A stretch of DNA of 7,238 bases from an uncultured Oscillospiraceae bacterium (GCA_934615645.1 CAKTTR010000083.1:1-7238); one strand, 5' to 3'. Positions 1 through 5,956 are shown, numbered from the stretch's first letter. The notes: a model not told the origin generated them from the letters alone. A program made the numbers and translations.

Positions 1-201
1 CATCTGGCCTCCGCGCCGAACCGGGTCTACACCCGCAATCAGCTGCTCGATGAGGTCTGGGGCTTTGACTACTTCGGCGACTCCCGCACCGTGGACGTAC
101 ATATCAAGCGTCTGCGAGAGAAGCTGGAGGGCGTCTCGGACCAATGGTGCCTGAAGACGGTCTGGGGCGTCGGCTATAAGTTTGAGGTCGTGCAGAAATG
201 A
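1..201 (+). CDS. OmpR/PhoB-family response regulator, C-terminal DNA-binding end (5' truncated)
   Basis: This is the last 66 codons of a gene that begins before the window; the frame is open from base 1 and stops with TGA at 199-201. The residues match the C-terminal half of an OmpR/PhoB winged-helix domain: NRVYTRNQLLDEVWG, then SRTVDVHIKRLREKL for the recognition helix, then the closing wing ending VWGVGYKFE. The receiver domain with the phospho-acceptor aspartate is not visible. The gene overlaps the downstream kinase gene by four bases (ATGA), so the two are translationally coupled and this is the cognate regulator of that kinase. Family assignment is firm. The regulon is not visible, but the protease gene two places downstream is a natural candidate target or partner. 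Confidence 0.95.
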   Translation, partial: HLASAPNRVYTRNQLLDEVWGFDYFGDSRTVDVHIKRLREKLEGVSDQWCLKTVWGVGYKFEVVQK

Positions 202-1631
202 AAACCATGTTTGGCCGCCAATTTTTGCTGACCGCCGCCTGCATTCTGTGCAGCATTTTGATCTTAGGCGCCAGCTTCCGGGTCTTTATCCAGAAATACG
301 TGCAGTCGGAGAGCCAGAAATCGCTCTACCAAAGCGCGGAAGCCGTGGCAGAGCTTGCCTCGGCGTATGAATCCATCGGGGACCTGGAAAACAACTGGGA
401 GTTTCACATCAACCTCTCCTTCGCCGCCGAAGCCGCGGGGACAGACACGGTCATCTGCGACGAGACCGGCGTGGTTATTCTCTGCTCCTGCAGTGAATTT
501 CGCTGCGAGCATCTGGGGCTGCAAGTGCCCCAGGCCTTTGTCGAGCAGGTGATCCAAGAGGGCAAAACGGCGGACGCTGGGATCCTCCAGGGGCTGTATG
601 ACGACAGCCGCTCTGTCGTCTCCATCCCCATTATCAGCCAGTCTGACGGCGTGGCCAGCGGCATTGTCATCGCCTCGACCGGGCAGACCCAGGTCGTCGG
701 TGTGATCCGCCAGATGACGGATATCTTCCTGATGACCGGCGCTGTCGTCCTGCTGTTGGCTGTCATCGCCTGCTCCGCGCTGATGCGGCGGACGAGTCAG
801 CCGCTGAAGGACCTGGCTGGCGCTGCCCGGCGCTTCGGGCACGGCGATCTGGACGCCCGGGTCGAGCTGGATGAGCATAATCCGGCGGAGATCGAGGAGC
901 TGGCCGTCGCCTTTAACAACATGGCCGACTCCCTGGAAAAATCCGAGCAGCAGCGCAAAGAATTCGTTGCCAATGTCAGTCACGAGCTCAAAACGCCGAT
1001 GACGACCATCGCCGGGTTTATGGACGGCATGCTGGACGGCACGATCCCGCCGGAGCAGCACCGCCATTACATGCAGATCGTCTCGGACGAAGTCCGCCGC
1101 CTTTCCCGGATGGTCCGGGGGATGCTGGATATCTCCCGCCTGCAGGATCAGACGATCCCGGAGGAGAAAAAGACTGTCTTCGACCTCTGCGAGGCCGCAG
1201 GGCAGGTGCTGGTCTCCTTTGAGCAGAAGATCACCCAGAAGCAGCTGGACGTACAGGTGGATATGCCGGACGAGGCGACCTATACCCTGGCTGACGCCGA
1301 TTCCATCACCCAGGTCATCTACAACCTGGTGGACAATGCCGTCAAATTCTGCCAGCAGGGCGGTACCCTGGGGCTCAAGATCCAGCCGGAGGATAAGAAG
1401 ATCTTCGTCAGCGTCTCCAACACCGGCCTGACCATTCCGGAAAACGAGCTGTCGCGGATCTTCGACCGCTTTCATAAGACAGACAAAAGCCGCAGCGTCG
1501 ACCGCGATGGCGTCGGGCTTGGGCTTTATATCGTAAAAACCATTATCTGCTCCCACGGGGAGGACATCAGTGTGACCAGCCGCGATGGGCTGACCGTCTT
1601 CACCTTCTCCCTGCCGGTGGTCGTCAACTGA
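198..1631 (+). CDS. Membrane sensor histidine kinase with a cysteine-containing extracellular domain
   Basis: A 477-residue transmembrane histidine kinase that should autophosphorylate and pass phosphate to the preceding OmpR-type regulator. Order: N-terminal membrane helix at about residues 9-28; extracytoplasmic sensor region about 30-172; second membrane helix about 176-196; HAMP linker about 197-250; HisKA dimerisation domain with H-box SHELKTP and phospho-acceptor H262; HATPase domain with N-box residues N376 and N380 (YNLVDN), a G1 region reading SNTGLTIPE (N408, G410), an F-box-like IFDRFHKTD at 421-429 and G2 motif DGVGLGL at 437-443. The G1 position has Asn where the canonical motif has Asp, a variant I recall from clostridial kinases, so I still expect an active enzyme. 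The sensor region carries C87, C96, C98, C103 and H105 in a compact cluster. Start ATG overlaps the regulator's stop codon, with GAGG at 184-187 as a possible ribosome site. The ligand is unknown. Confidence 0.95.
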   Translation: MKTMFGRQFLLTAACILCSILILGASFRVFIQKYVQSESQKSLYQSAEAVAELASAYESIGDLENNWEFHINLSFAAEAAGTDTVICDETGVVILCSCSEFRCEHLGLQVPQAFVEQVIQEGKTADAGILQGLYDDSRSVVSIPIISQSDGVASGIVIASTGQTQVVGVIRQMTDIFLMTGAVVLLLAVIACSALMRRTSQPLKDLAGAARRFGHGDLDARVELDEHNPAEIEELAVAFNNMADSLEKSEQQRKEFVANVSHELKTPMTTIAGFMDGMLDGTIPPEQHRHYMQIVSDEVRRLSRMVRGMLDISRLQDQTIPEEKKTVFDLCEAAGQVLVSFEQKITQKQLDVQVDMPDEATYTLADADSITQVIYNLVDNAVKFCQQGGTLGLKIQPEDKKIFVSVSNTGLTIPENELSRIFDRFHKTDKSRSVDRDGVGLGLYIVKTIICSHGEDISVTSRDGLTVFTFSLPVVVN

Positions 1632-1665
1632 CCGCTGGGCAGCAGCAAAAGCGAGGCATTTTTGT

Positions 1666-3000
1666 ATGAGTTGGGATGAATTGAAACACAATGCGGCTTC
1701 ACCGCAGCCGGACGCGCCTTCCGATGCACCTTCGGCAGAGGATCCTTCCGAGCGCAGCGGCCAGGACCCGGTCTTCGGCTATTACTGCACCGGCACGGTC
1801 AAGCCCGCGGCGCATCAGCGGCAGGGGCTTTTTGTCCTGCTGGCGCTGCTGATGATCCTGCTGTGCGCGGTGCTCTCGCTTTTGATGAACCTCCGGGTGC
1901 AGATCAAACGTGATGACGGTCAGATCGTCCTGCAGATCGGCAACGGGGAGAAAAAAGCGACTAGCTCCGCCGCGGACGACAGTTCGGATGAGACCCAGAG
2001 CGCCCTGGCCGTCCCAGCCCCGGCTGCCACTGGCGCGGACAGCGGCGTCAGCCTGCAGATCAGCGGCGCGGACGACACCCAGGCGCTGACCCTGCAGCAG
2101 ATCTATGCCAAGGTCATCCCCAGTGTTGTCTCCATCACCAGCCAGACCTCCAGCGGCGAGGTCACCGGCACAGGCATCATCATGACCGCCGATGGGTATA
2201 TTATTACAAACTGCCACGTCATCGAAGGCGGCGACACGCCGCAGGTCCTGCTGCAGGACGACGACAGCTACCAGGCTGCCGTCATCGGCAGCGATGAGAC
2301 CAGCGACCTGGCCGTCCTGAAAATCGACGCCGACGGCCTGACCCCGGCGGAATTTGGCGATTCTGACGCGCTGCAGGTCGGCGACGCCGTTGTCGCCATC
2401 GGCGACCCTTTGGGCACCCAGCTCCGGGGCACGATGACCGATGGCATCATCTCCGCCATCAACCGGGACCTGGCCTTTGACGGCCGCACCATGACCCTGC
2501 TGCAGACGAACGCTGCCCTGAACTCCGGCAACTCCGGCGGCCCGCTCATCAATATGCAGGGGCAGGTCATCGGCATCAATACCATGAAGCTCTCCGCCGC
2601 TTATTCCGCCACGACAGTCGAGGGGCTGGGCTTTGCCATCCCCATCTCGACGGCTAAGAGCATCGTCGATGAGCTGCTCTCCAGCGGCTATGTCGCCGGG
2701 CGGCCCGCCATCGGCATCACCGGCGAGACCGTCCCGGTGACAGCGCGGGCGTATTACCGGCTGCCCGCCGGCGTTTATATCCGCAGCATCGACAAGACCT
2801 CTGACGCCTATGCCCGCGGCCTGCGGCCCGGTGATATCATCACCGCCATCAACGGCACGAGCATCACCTCGATGGACGATCTCAACGCAGTCAAAAACCA
2901 GTGCCAGGCGGGCGATACCGCCCAGCTGCGCATTTACCGCAGCGGCGTTGCCTATGAGCTGGATGTCGTTTTGATGGACGCCACAGGCAAGACCCAGTAA
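1666..3000 (+). CDS. htrA: Membrane-anchored HtrA/DegP-type trypsin-like serine protease with one PDZ domain
   Basis: A 444-residue HtrA-family (S1C) serine protease that degrades or refolds misfolded exported proteins at the outer face of the membrane. Residues 1-53 are a cytoplasmic Pro/Asp/Ser-rich tail; 54-76 form one membrane anchor; about 95-140 is a low-complexity Ala/Ser/Asp linker; the protease domain spans about 143-340 with catalytic triad H184 (TNCHV), D214 (TSDLAV) and S290 (GNSGGPL); a PDZ domain spans about 346-436 with the GLRPGDIITAING core. The active-site segment reads TNAALNSGNSGGPL where DegP has a TDAAINPGNSGGPL-like sequence; the triad is intact. The start is supported by GAGG at 1653-1656, nine bases before the ATG. 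It follows the kinase gene by 34 bases, so RR-kinase-protease form one probable operon, paralleling CssRS/HtrA and CpxAR/DegP. A terminator follows at 3039-3084. The specific substrates are unknown. Confidence 0.93.
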   Translation: MSWDELKHNAASPQPDAPSDAPSAEDPSERSGQDPVFGYYCTGTVKPAAHQRQGLFVLLALLMILLCAVLSLLMNLRVQIKRDDGQIVLQIGNGEKKATSSAADDSSDETQSALAVPAPAATGADSGVSLQISGADDTQALTLQQIYAKVIPSVVSITSQTSSGEVTGTGIIMTADGYIITNCHVIEGGDTPQVLLQDDDSYQAAVIGSDETSDLAVLKIDADGLTPAEFGDSDALQVGDAVVAIGDPLGTQLRGTMTDGIISAINRDLAFDGRTMTLLQTNAALNSGNSGGPLINMQGQVIGINTMKLSAAYSATTVEGLGFAIPISTAKSIVDELLSSGYVAGRPAIGITGETVPVTARAYYRLPAGVYIRSIDKTSDAYARGLRPGDIITAINGTSITSMDDLNAVKNQCQAGDTAQLRIYRSGVAYELDVVLMDATGKTQ

Positions 3001-3038
3001 GCGCTCACCCCGTCTGCCGCGCCGCCGCAAAGCGCAGA

Positions 3039-3084
3039 AGGCCCGCGGCAGCCGTGTAAGCTTGCCGCGGGCCTCCCCGTTTTT
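3039..3084 (+). terminator. Intrinsic terminator after the protease gene
   Basis: A perfect 12-bp GC-rich inverted repeat has arms AGGCCCGCGGCA at 3039-3050 and TGCCGCGGGCCT at 3063-3074 with a 12-base loop, followed by CCCCG and a run of five T at 3080-3084. It ends the two-component/protease operon. On the minus strand the hairpin is followed only by a weak T-containing sequence (TCTGCGCTTT), so it may act less well for the converging small membrane gene. Confidence 0.88.
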
Positions 3085-3117
3085 GCCGGGCACCCAGAGA
3101 CTAGAGCGCCGGATGCT

Positions 3118-3351
3118 TTATTGCCGGACACAATCCACGATCGCCAGCACGATCCCGGCCAGGCAGTAGACGCCAATGAGCCAGCAGAGGATCCGAACGA
3201 CCCAGCCAACGACCGGCAGCCAACCGATGACCCAGCGCAGCACCCCAGCCACCCCGCAGATGACCAGATACAGCACGATCGTCACGATCAGCGCCCCGGT
3301 ATCGCCCGGGCAGATCCTGCGGTTGAGCGGGAAATATGCGCGAACATTCAT
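3118..3351 (-). CDS. Small two-helix membrane protein of unknown function (77 aa)
   Basis: A 77-residue hydrophobic protein with no function I can name. After a short polar N-terminus (MNVRAYFPLNRRICPGD) come two membrane segments at about residues 19-41 and 44-73, joined by a short turn around a WLPVVGW motif, and a short charged end (DCVRQ). It contains four cysteines (C14, C32, C56, C63) plus C74 near the C-terminus. The start was moved 33 bases inside the longest open frame because GGGAGG lies seven to eight bases before this ATG, while the upstream ATG has no such site. The gene has its own promoter (3405-3433) with a striking inverted repeat over the -35 box, which suggests specific regulation. 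It converges on the protease gene and shares the strand of bioY, 127 bases away. Confidence 0.8.
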   Translation of the reverse strand: MNVRAYFPLNRRICPGDTGALIVTIVLYLVICGVAGVLRWVIGWLPVVGWVVRILCWLIGVYCLAGIVLAIVDCVRQ

Positions 3352-3404
3352 AAAAAGCACCTCCCAGCGGCCATGCTGCCGCACGATTTGTCACTTCGAT
3401 TGTT

Positions 3405-3433
3405 ATCATAGCACGCCGGGCGGAAACTTGCAA
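3405..3433 (-). promoter_or_regulatory. Sigma-A-type promoter of the 77-aa membrane protein gene
   Basis: Read on the minus strand, TTGCAA (3433-3428) is separated by exactly 17 bases from TATGAT (3410-3405), close to the TTGACA-N17-TATAAT consensus. Transcription would start near 3398, giving a leader of about 45 bases before the ATG at 3351. The -35 hexamer lies inside one arm of the inverted repeat at 3424-3455. Confidence 0.7.
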
Positions 3434-3455
3434 TCCAGAAAAATATTGCAAGTTT
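3424..3455. repeat. Perfect 11-bp inverted repeat overlapping a -35 box (probable operator)
   Basis: Arms AAACTTGCAAT (3424-3434) and ATTGCAAGTTT (3445-3455) are exact reverse complements separated by 10 bases, so the arm centres are 21 bp apart, two helical turns on the same DNA face. The arm proximal to the gene covers the -35 hexamer of the 77-aa protein gene. No poly-T tract of terminator quality follows on the minus strand, which argues for a dimeric regulator's binding site over a terminator. The regulator is not identified. Confidence 0.65.
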
Positions 3456-3478
3456 TCCAATTATGTGGTAAATTGGAA
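3455..3478. repeat. Second inverted repeat abutting the first, directly after the bioY stop codon
   Basis: TTCCAATT (3455-3462) and AATTGGAA (3471-3478) are exact reverse complements around an 8-base spacer. The dyad shares one base with the first repeat and ends one base before the bioY stop codon. The stem is AT-rich and lacks a following T tract on the minus strand, so it is a poor bioY terminator. It may be a further operator element or an RNA hairpin protecting the bioY 3' end. Confidence 0.45.
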
Positions 3479-4027
3479 TCAGTATTGCAAACCTGCCTTG
3501 TGCAGGGTCGGCAGCAGCTTCTTGGCAAGCAGGCTCGCCACGATGGCTTTCAGCACATCCCAGGGCAGGAAAATGACCATGCCGCCCATCAAAGTCTCCT
3601 GAATGCTCCAGGTTTTATTCAGATAGAACCGCAGGATGCAGTGCATATACGGCAGGCCGATGACATAAACCGCCGCCGTCCCGGCCAGGCAGGCCAGCAG
3701 CAGCCGCCAGAATGACGCTGTGCCGCGCCGTGCGATCATCCCAGCGACCCAAGCCGCCGGGATCAGCCCCAGCAGGAAGCCGAATGTCGTCTGCGTGACA
3801 TAGGAAAAGCCGCCGCCTTGCGTAAAGATCGGCAAGCCCACCAAGCCCAGCAGCACATAGACCGCCTGGCTGGCAGCGCCCAGCCCTGGCCCCAGCAGCA
3901 GGCCCGCCATACAGGTGAAAAAGACCTGCAGAGTAAACGACGAGATTGGCGTCGGGATCCTGATAAATGCACCAATCGCCGTGAGTGCGGCAAACAGACC
4001 GGTCAATATAATTTTACGCGTACGCAT
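3479..4027 (-). CDS. bioY: Biotin transporter BioY (ECF substrate-binding S component)
   Basis: A 182-residue polytopic membrane protein that binds biotin and carries it into the cell, alone or with an energy-coupling-factor ATPase/T-component module; no such module is in the window. The family's core is clear: RIPTPISSFTLQVFFTC at residues 23-39, AGLLLGPGLGAASQAVYVLLG at 41-61 and GLPIFTQGGG at 64-73, then Gly-rich helices including TFGFLLG (81-87), and a C-terminal FLPWDVLKA segment (153-161) typical of BioY. Length is normal. I chose the ATG at 4027 over one eight codons upstream because AAAGGAGG lies seven bases before it. The gene is divergent from birA, has its own promoter at 4078-4106, and carries a BirA-type operator in its leader, so biotin-dependent repression by BirA is expected. 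It probably serves biotin scavenging; no biotin synthesis genes are visible here. Confidence 0.93.
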   Translation of the reverse strand: MRTRKIILTGLFAALTAIGAFIRIPTPISSFTLQVFFTCMAGLLLGPGLGAASQAVYVLLGLVGLPIFTQGGGFSYVTQTTFGFLLGLIPAAWVAGMIARRGTASFWRLLLACLAGTAAVYVIGLPYMHCILRFYLNKTWSIQETLMGGMVIFLPWDVLKAIVASLLAKKLLPTLHKAGLQY

Positions 4028-4040
4028 TGGTATTCCTCCT

Positions 4041-4073
4041 TTGTTAACCAATTGTAATCCAAAAAGTTGACGT
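4041..4073 (-). promoter_or_regulatory. BirA operator in the bioY leader
   Basis: On the minus strand a perfect GGTTAACAA half-site (4049-4041) lies 15 bases after a weaker half ACGTCAACT (4073-4065), which matches TTGTTAACC at 5 of 9 positions. As I recall it, the Firmicutes BirA site is TTGTTAACC, 14-16 bases, GGTTAACAA. The position, between the bioY -10 box and its AGGAGG, directly next to birA, strongly supports biotin-responsive repression. The strong half immediately abuts the ribosome binding site. Confidence 0.75.
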
Positions 4074-4077
4074 TAGG

Positions 4078-4106
4078 AGTATACCAGATCACCCCGCAAA
4101 ATGCAA
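4078..4106 (-). promoter_or_regulatory. Promoter of bioY
   Basis: On the minus strand TTGCAT (4106-4101) is followed after exactly 17 bases by TATACT (4083-4078). Transcription would begin near 4071, inside the upstream half of the BirA operator, so bound BirA would block polymerase. The -35 box coincides with an in-frame upstream ATG of birA, which is one reason to place the birA start further in. No convincing rightward promoter for birA was found in the same gap. Confidence 0.7.
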
Positions 4107-4121
4107 GAGGAATGTGAGAAA

Positions 4122-5117
4122 ATGTTAAAGCAAAAGGTACTAGAATATCTGCGCGGCTCCAACGGATATCTCTCCGGGCAGGAGATCAGCCACCGCTGCG
4201 GCGTTTCCCGCACCGCTGTCTGGAAGGCGGTGGAATCGCTGCGGCAGGACGGCTATATCATCGACTCCGTCACCCGCCGGGGCTATCGCCTGGTCCAGGC
4301 GACGCCTGCGCTGTGCAGTGCGGAGCTTTTGGCTGCGCTGCCAGCGGACTTCCCCTGGCGGGATCGGATCCAGGTCTTCGACTGTGTCGACTCCACCAAT
4401 ACCGTGGCGAAGCGGCTGGCCGCCCAAGGCGCCCCAGCCGGGACGACCATCGTCGCCGATCACCAGACCGGCGGCCGCGGCCGGTTGGGCCGCAGCTTCC
4501 AATCTCCGGCAGGGCTCGGCACATATCTATCCGTCATTCTCCGGCCCAATGCAAAGCCGGAGCAGCTCATGACACTGACAGCAATGATCGCAGAGGCCGT
4601 CTGCGAAGCCGTCGAGCAGGCCTGCCAGCTGCGGCCCCAGATCAAATGGGCCAATGACCTGCTGTTCCAAAAGCGGAAGATCTGTGGGATCCTCACAGAG
4701 CTCTCCGTGGAAGCCGAGAGCGGCCTGGTGCAATACGCCGTGGTCGGCATCGGCATGAACTGCAACCAGCGGCCGGAGGATTTCCCCCCGGAGCTGCAGA
4801 AAACCGCCATCTCCCTGGCCATGGCCCTGGGCCACACGGTGGACCGCAACCTGGTCGCCGCGGCGCAGATCGCCTCGTTGTGCAACCTCGCCCAGCACCT
4901 GCCGGACGACGGTCAATGGCCGTGGCTGGAGCAGTACACCCGTGACTGCATCACCATCGGCAAGGACGTCCGGATCATCCAGGGCGTCCAGACCCGCATT
5001 GGGCACGCCGTTGGCCTGAACGAGCAAGCAGCGCTGCTTGTCGCCTATCCGGACGGCACTGAGGAGGCAGTCTCCTGCGGTGAAGTCTCGGTCCGCGGCA
5101 TCTATGGCTATGTTTAA
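4122..5117 (+). CDS. birA: Bifunctional biotin--[acetyl-CoA-carboxylase] ligase / biotin operon repressor BirA
   Basis: A 331-residue group II biotin-protein ligase. It makes biotinyl-5'-AMP from biotin and ATP, transfers biotin to a lysine of carboxyl-carrier proteins, and as a biotinyl-AMP-bound dimer represses biotin genes. Residues 1-60 are the winged-helix DNA-binding domain (LSGQEISHRCGVSRTAVWKAVESL, helix-turn-helix about 17-41). The catalytic domain follows at about 82-270 with the biotin-binding sequence TGGRGRLGRSF at 116-126, KWANDL at 175-180, KICGILTE at 186-193 and GIGMNCN at 209-215. The SH3-like C-terminal domain ends in GEVSVRG (320-326). Length is close to the roughly 325 residues of the B. 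subtilis protein. I chose the ATG at 4122 instead of the in-frame ATG at 4101: AGAGG at 4106-4110 precedes it (spacing is a little long, 11 bases) and 4101 lacks any ribosome site and overlaps the bioY promoter. Divergent bioY is its evident target. Confidence 0.95.
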   Translation: MLKQKVLEYLRGSNGYLSGQEISHRCGVSRTAVWKAVESLRQDGYIIDSVTRRGYRLVQATPALCSAELLAALPADFPWRDRIQVFDCVDSTNTVAKRLAAQGAPAGTTIVADHQTGGRGRLGRSFQSPAGLGTYLSVILRPNAKPEQLMTLTAMIAEAVCEAVEQACQLRPQIKWANDLLFQKRKICGILTELSVEAESGLVQYAVVGIGMNCNQRPEDFPPELQKTAISLAMALGHTVDRNLVAAAQIASLCNLAQHLPDDGQWPWLEQYTRDCITIGKDVRIIQGVQTRIGHAVGLNEQAALLVAYPDGTEEAVSCGEVSVRGIYGYV

Positions 5118-5119
5118 AC

Positions 5120-5153
5120 TGGTAATCCATACACGTTGGAAAGGGGTTAACAA
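5120..5153 (+). promoter_or_regulatory. Possible second BirA-like site before the nitroreductase gene
   Basis: A perfect GGTTAACAA half-site (5145-5153) overlaps the end of the ribosome binding site AAGGGG. A weaker half TGGTAATCC (5120-5128) lies 16 bases upstream and matches TTGTTAACC at 6 of 9 positions. The geometry and the strong half next to the ribosome site mirror the bioY leader. No matching -10/-35 promoter was found in the 39-base gap, so this may be coincidence. Confidence 0.35.
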
Positions 5154-5156
5154 AAG

Positions 5157-5675
5157 ATGAATGATTTTATCAAAACACTGATCGCACGCAGAAGCATCCG
5201 GGCCTATCAGCCAGAGCAGGTCCGGGAAGAGGACCTGGCTCAGATCCTGGAAGCCGGGACCTACGCCGCCTGCGGCAAGGGCGCCCAGAGTGGCAAAATC
5301 GTCGTCGTACAAGACAAGCCGACCCTGGATCTGCTGGAGCGGCTCAATGCTGCGGCAATGGGCAAGCCGGACGCCAAGCCGTTCTACGGCGCGCCGATGG
5401 TCTGCGTCGTCCTGGCCGACACGAACATCCCCACCTATCTGGAGGACGGTTCCCTTATCATGGGCAACCTGATGGCCGCGGCCCACAGCCTGGGCGTCGG
5501 CTCCTGCTGGATCCACCGGGCGAAAAAGGTCTTCGCCACGGACGAAGGCAAGGCGCTGCTGAAAAAGTGGGGCATCGGCGAAAATTACGCCGCCGTGGCC
5601 CACTGCATCCTGGGCTATCCGGCGCAGGACCCGGAGGCCAAGCCCCGCAAGGCCGATTTTATCGTACGCGTTTAA
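5157..5675 (+). CDS. Nitroreductase-family FMN oxidoreductase
   Basis: A 172-residue single-domain protein of the nitroreductase fold, expected to bind FMN as a dimer and to reduce nitro compounds, quinones or an unknown physiological substrate with NAD(P)H in the cytoplasm. The N-terminal ARRSIRAYQPEQV at residues 10-22 contains the phosphate-binding Arg and Ser residues of the family; LEAGTYAACGKGAQSGKIVVV (31-51) is the flavin-contacting segment, where many relatives read TYAPTG; GVGSCWIHRA (113-122) and HCILGYP (149-155) followed by PRKADFI are the other conserved blocks. It is shorter than the 200-220 residues of NfsB-type enzymes but normal for the short clostridial group. AAGGGG at 5141-5146 is the ribosome site, ten bases before the ATG. 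It follows birA by 39 bases on the same strand, so co-transcription is likely. The substrate cannot be told from sequence. Confidence 0.88.
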   Translation: MNDFIKTLIARRSIRAYQPEQVREEDLAQILEAGTYAACGKGAQSGKIVVVQDKPTLDLLERLNAAAMGKPDAKPFYGAPMVCVVLADTNIPTYLEDGSLIMGNLMAAAHSLGVGSCWIHRAKKVFATDEGKALLKKWGIGENYAAVAHCILGYPAQDPEAKPRKADFIVRV

Positions 5676-5717
5676 GCAAACTTCGCAGCGAGTTTCAAGC
5701 AACAGGAGGAATCAACC

Positions 5718-5936
5718 ATGAAAAAAACCGCAAAAGTTCTGGTATCTCTGGCCGCAGCCATCGCCGCGATCGCCGGCGCACTGTGCCTACTGGGCGTCTT
5801 TTGGGATAAGCTGGTGGCACTTTGCCCCTGCGGCGAAATGAAGAGCAAGCTTCCCTCCAAGGATGAGCTGATCCAAAAAATGCCCTGGCGCCGCAGCGAG
5901 ATCGAGCAAGAATTTGCCGACTACGACGACTGCTGA
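5718..5936 (+). CDS. Small membrane-anchored protein with a CPCG motif (72 aa)
   Basis: A 72-residue protein with no family I recognise. It has a basic start (MKKTAK), one hydrophobic Ala-rich helix at about residues 7-28, then a 44-residue soluble tail that is charged and ends acidic (EFADYDDC). Cysteines are C23, C36 and C38 in a CPCG sequence just beyond the membrane segment, and the terminal C72; the segment could alternatively be an uncleaved signal-like helix. The AGGAGG at 5704-5709 is eight bases before the ATG, an excellent ribosome site and good evidence that the gene is real. It lies 42 bases after the nitroreductase gene and is followed by a terminator, so it is probably the last gene of the birA-side transcript. 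Orientation of the tail and function are unknown. Confidence 0.75.
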   Translation: MKKTAKVLVSLAAAIAAIAGALCLLGVFWDKLVALCPCGEMKSKLPSKDELIQKMPWRRSEIEQEFADYDDC

Positions 5937-5956
5937 GCGCAGCCCCCCAATCACAC

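Noticed and set aside
264..1691. A 475-codon open frame on the minus strand opposite the kinase gene
   Set aside because: It is the antisense shadow of a GC-rich coding gene: no domain is recognisable, the residues are of the Asp/Gly/His/Arg-rich kind produced by reading GC-rich codons backwards, and the sense frame is an unmistakable histidine kinase.
1699..3093. A 464-codon open frame on the minus strand opposite the protease gene
   Set aside because: Same shadow effect; the sense frame carries an intact HtrA catalytic triad and PDZ domain, and the antisense frame would read through the terminator hairpin.
3424..3456. The inverted repeat at 3424-3455 as an intrinsic terminator
   Set aside because: The stem is AT-rich, the minus-strand sequence after it is CCGCCC, and on the plus strand only four T follow with no plus-strand gene upstream; overlap with a -35 box fits an operator better.
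3101..3460. A 119-codon minus-strand frame overlapping the 77-aa membrane protein
   Set aside because: It starts upstream of or at the promoter of the 77-aa gene and uses another frame; the 77-aa frame has a strong ribosome site and clear membrane helices.
3121..3715. Two plus-strand open frames (96 and 179 codons) across 3121-3715
   Set aside because: They run antisense to the 77-aa gene, its promoter dyads and the end of bioY, show no domain and have Gln/Asp/His/Pro-rich sequence typical of reversed membrane-protein codons.
4101..4121. An upstream in-frame ATG for birA at 4101
   Set aside because: No ribosome site precedes it, it coincides with the -35 box of bioY, and BirA homology begins at the second ATG (4122), which has AGAGG upstream.
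4527..5702. A 391-codon minus-strand frame across birA and the nitroreductase gene
   Set aside because: It spans two clear sense genes and their gap, has no recognisable motif and no sensible ribosome site context.
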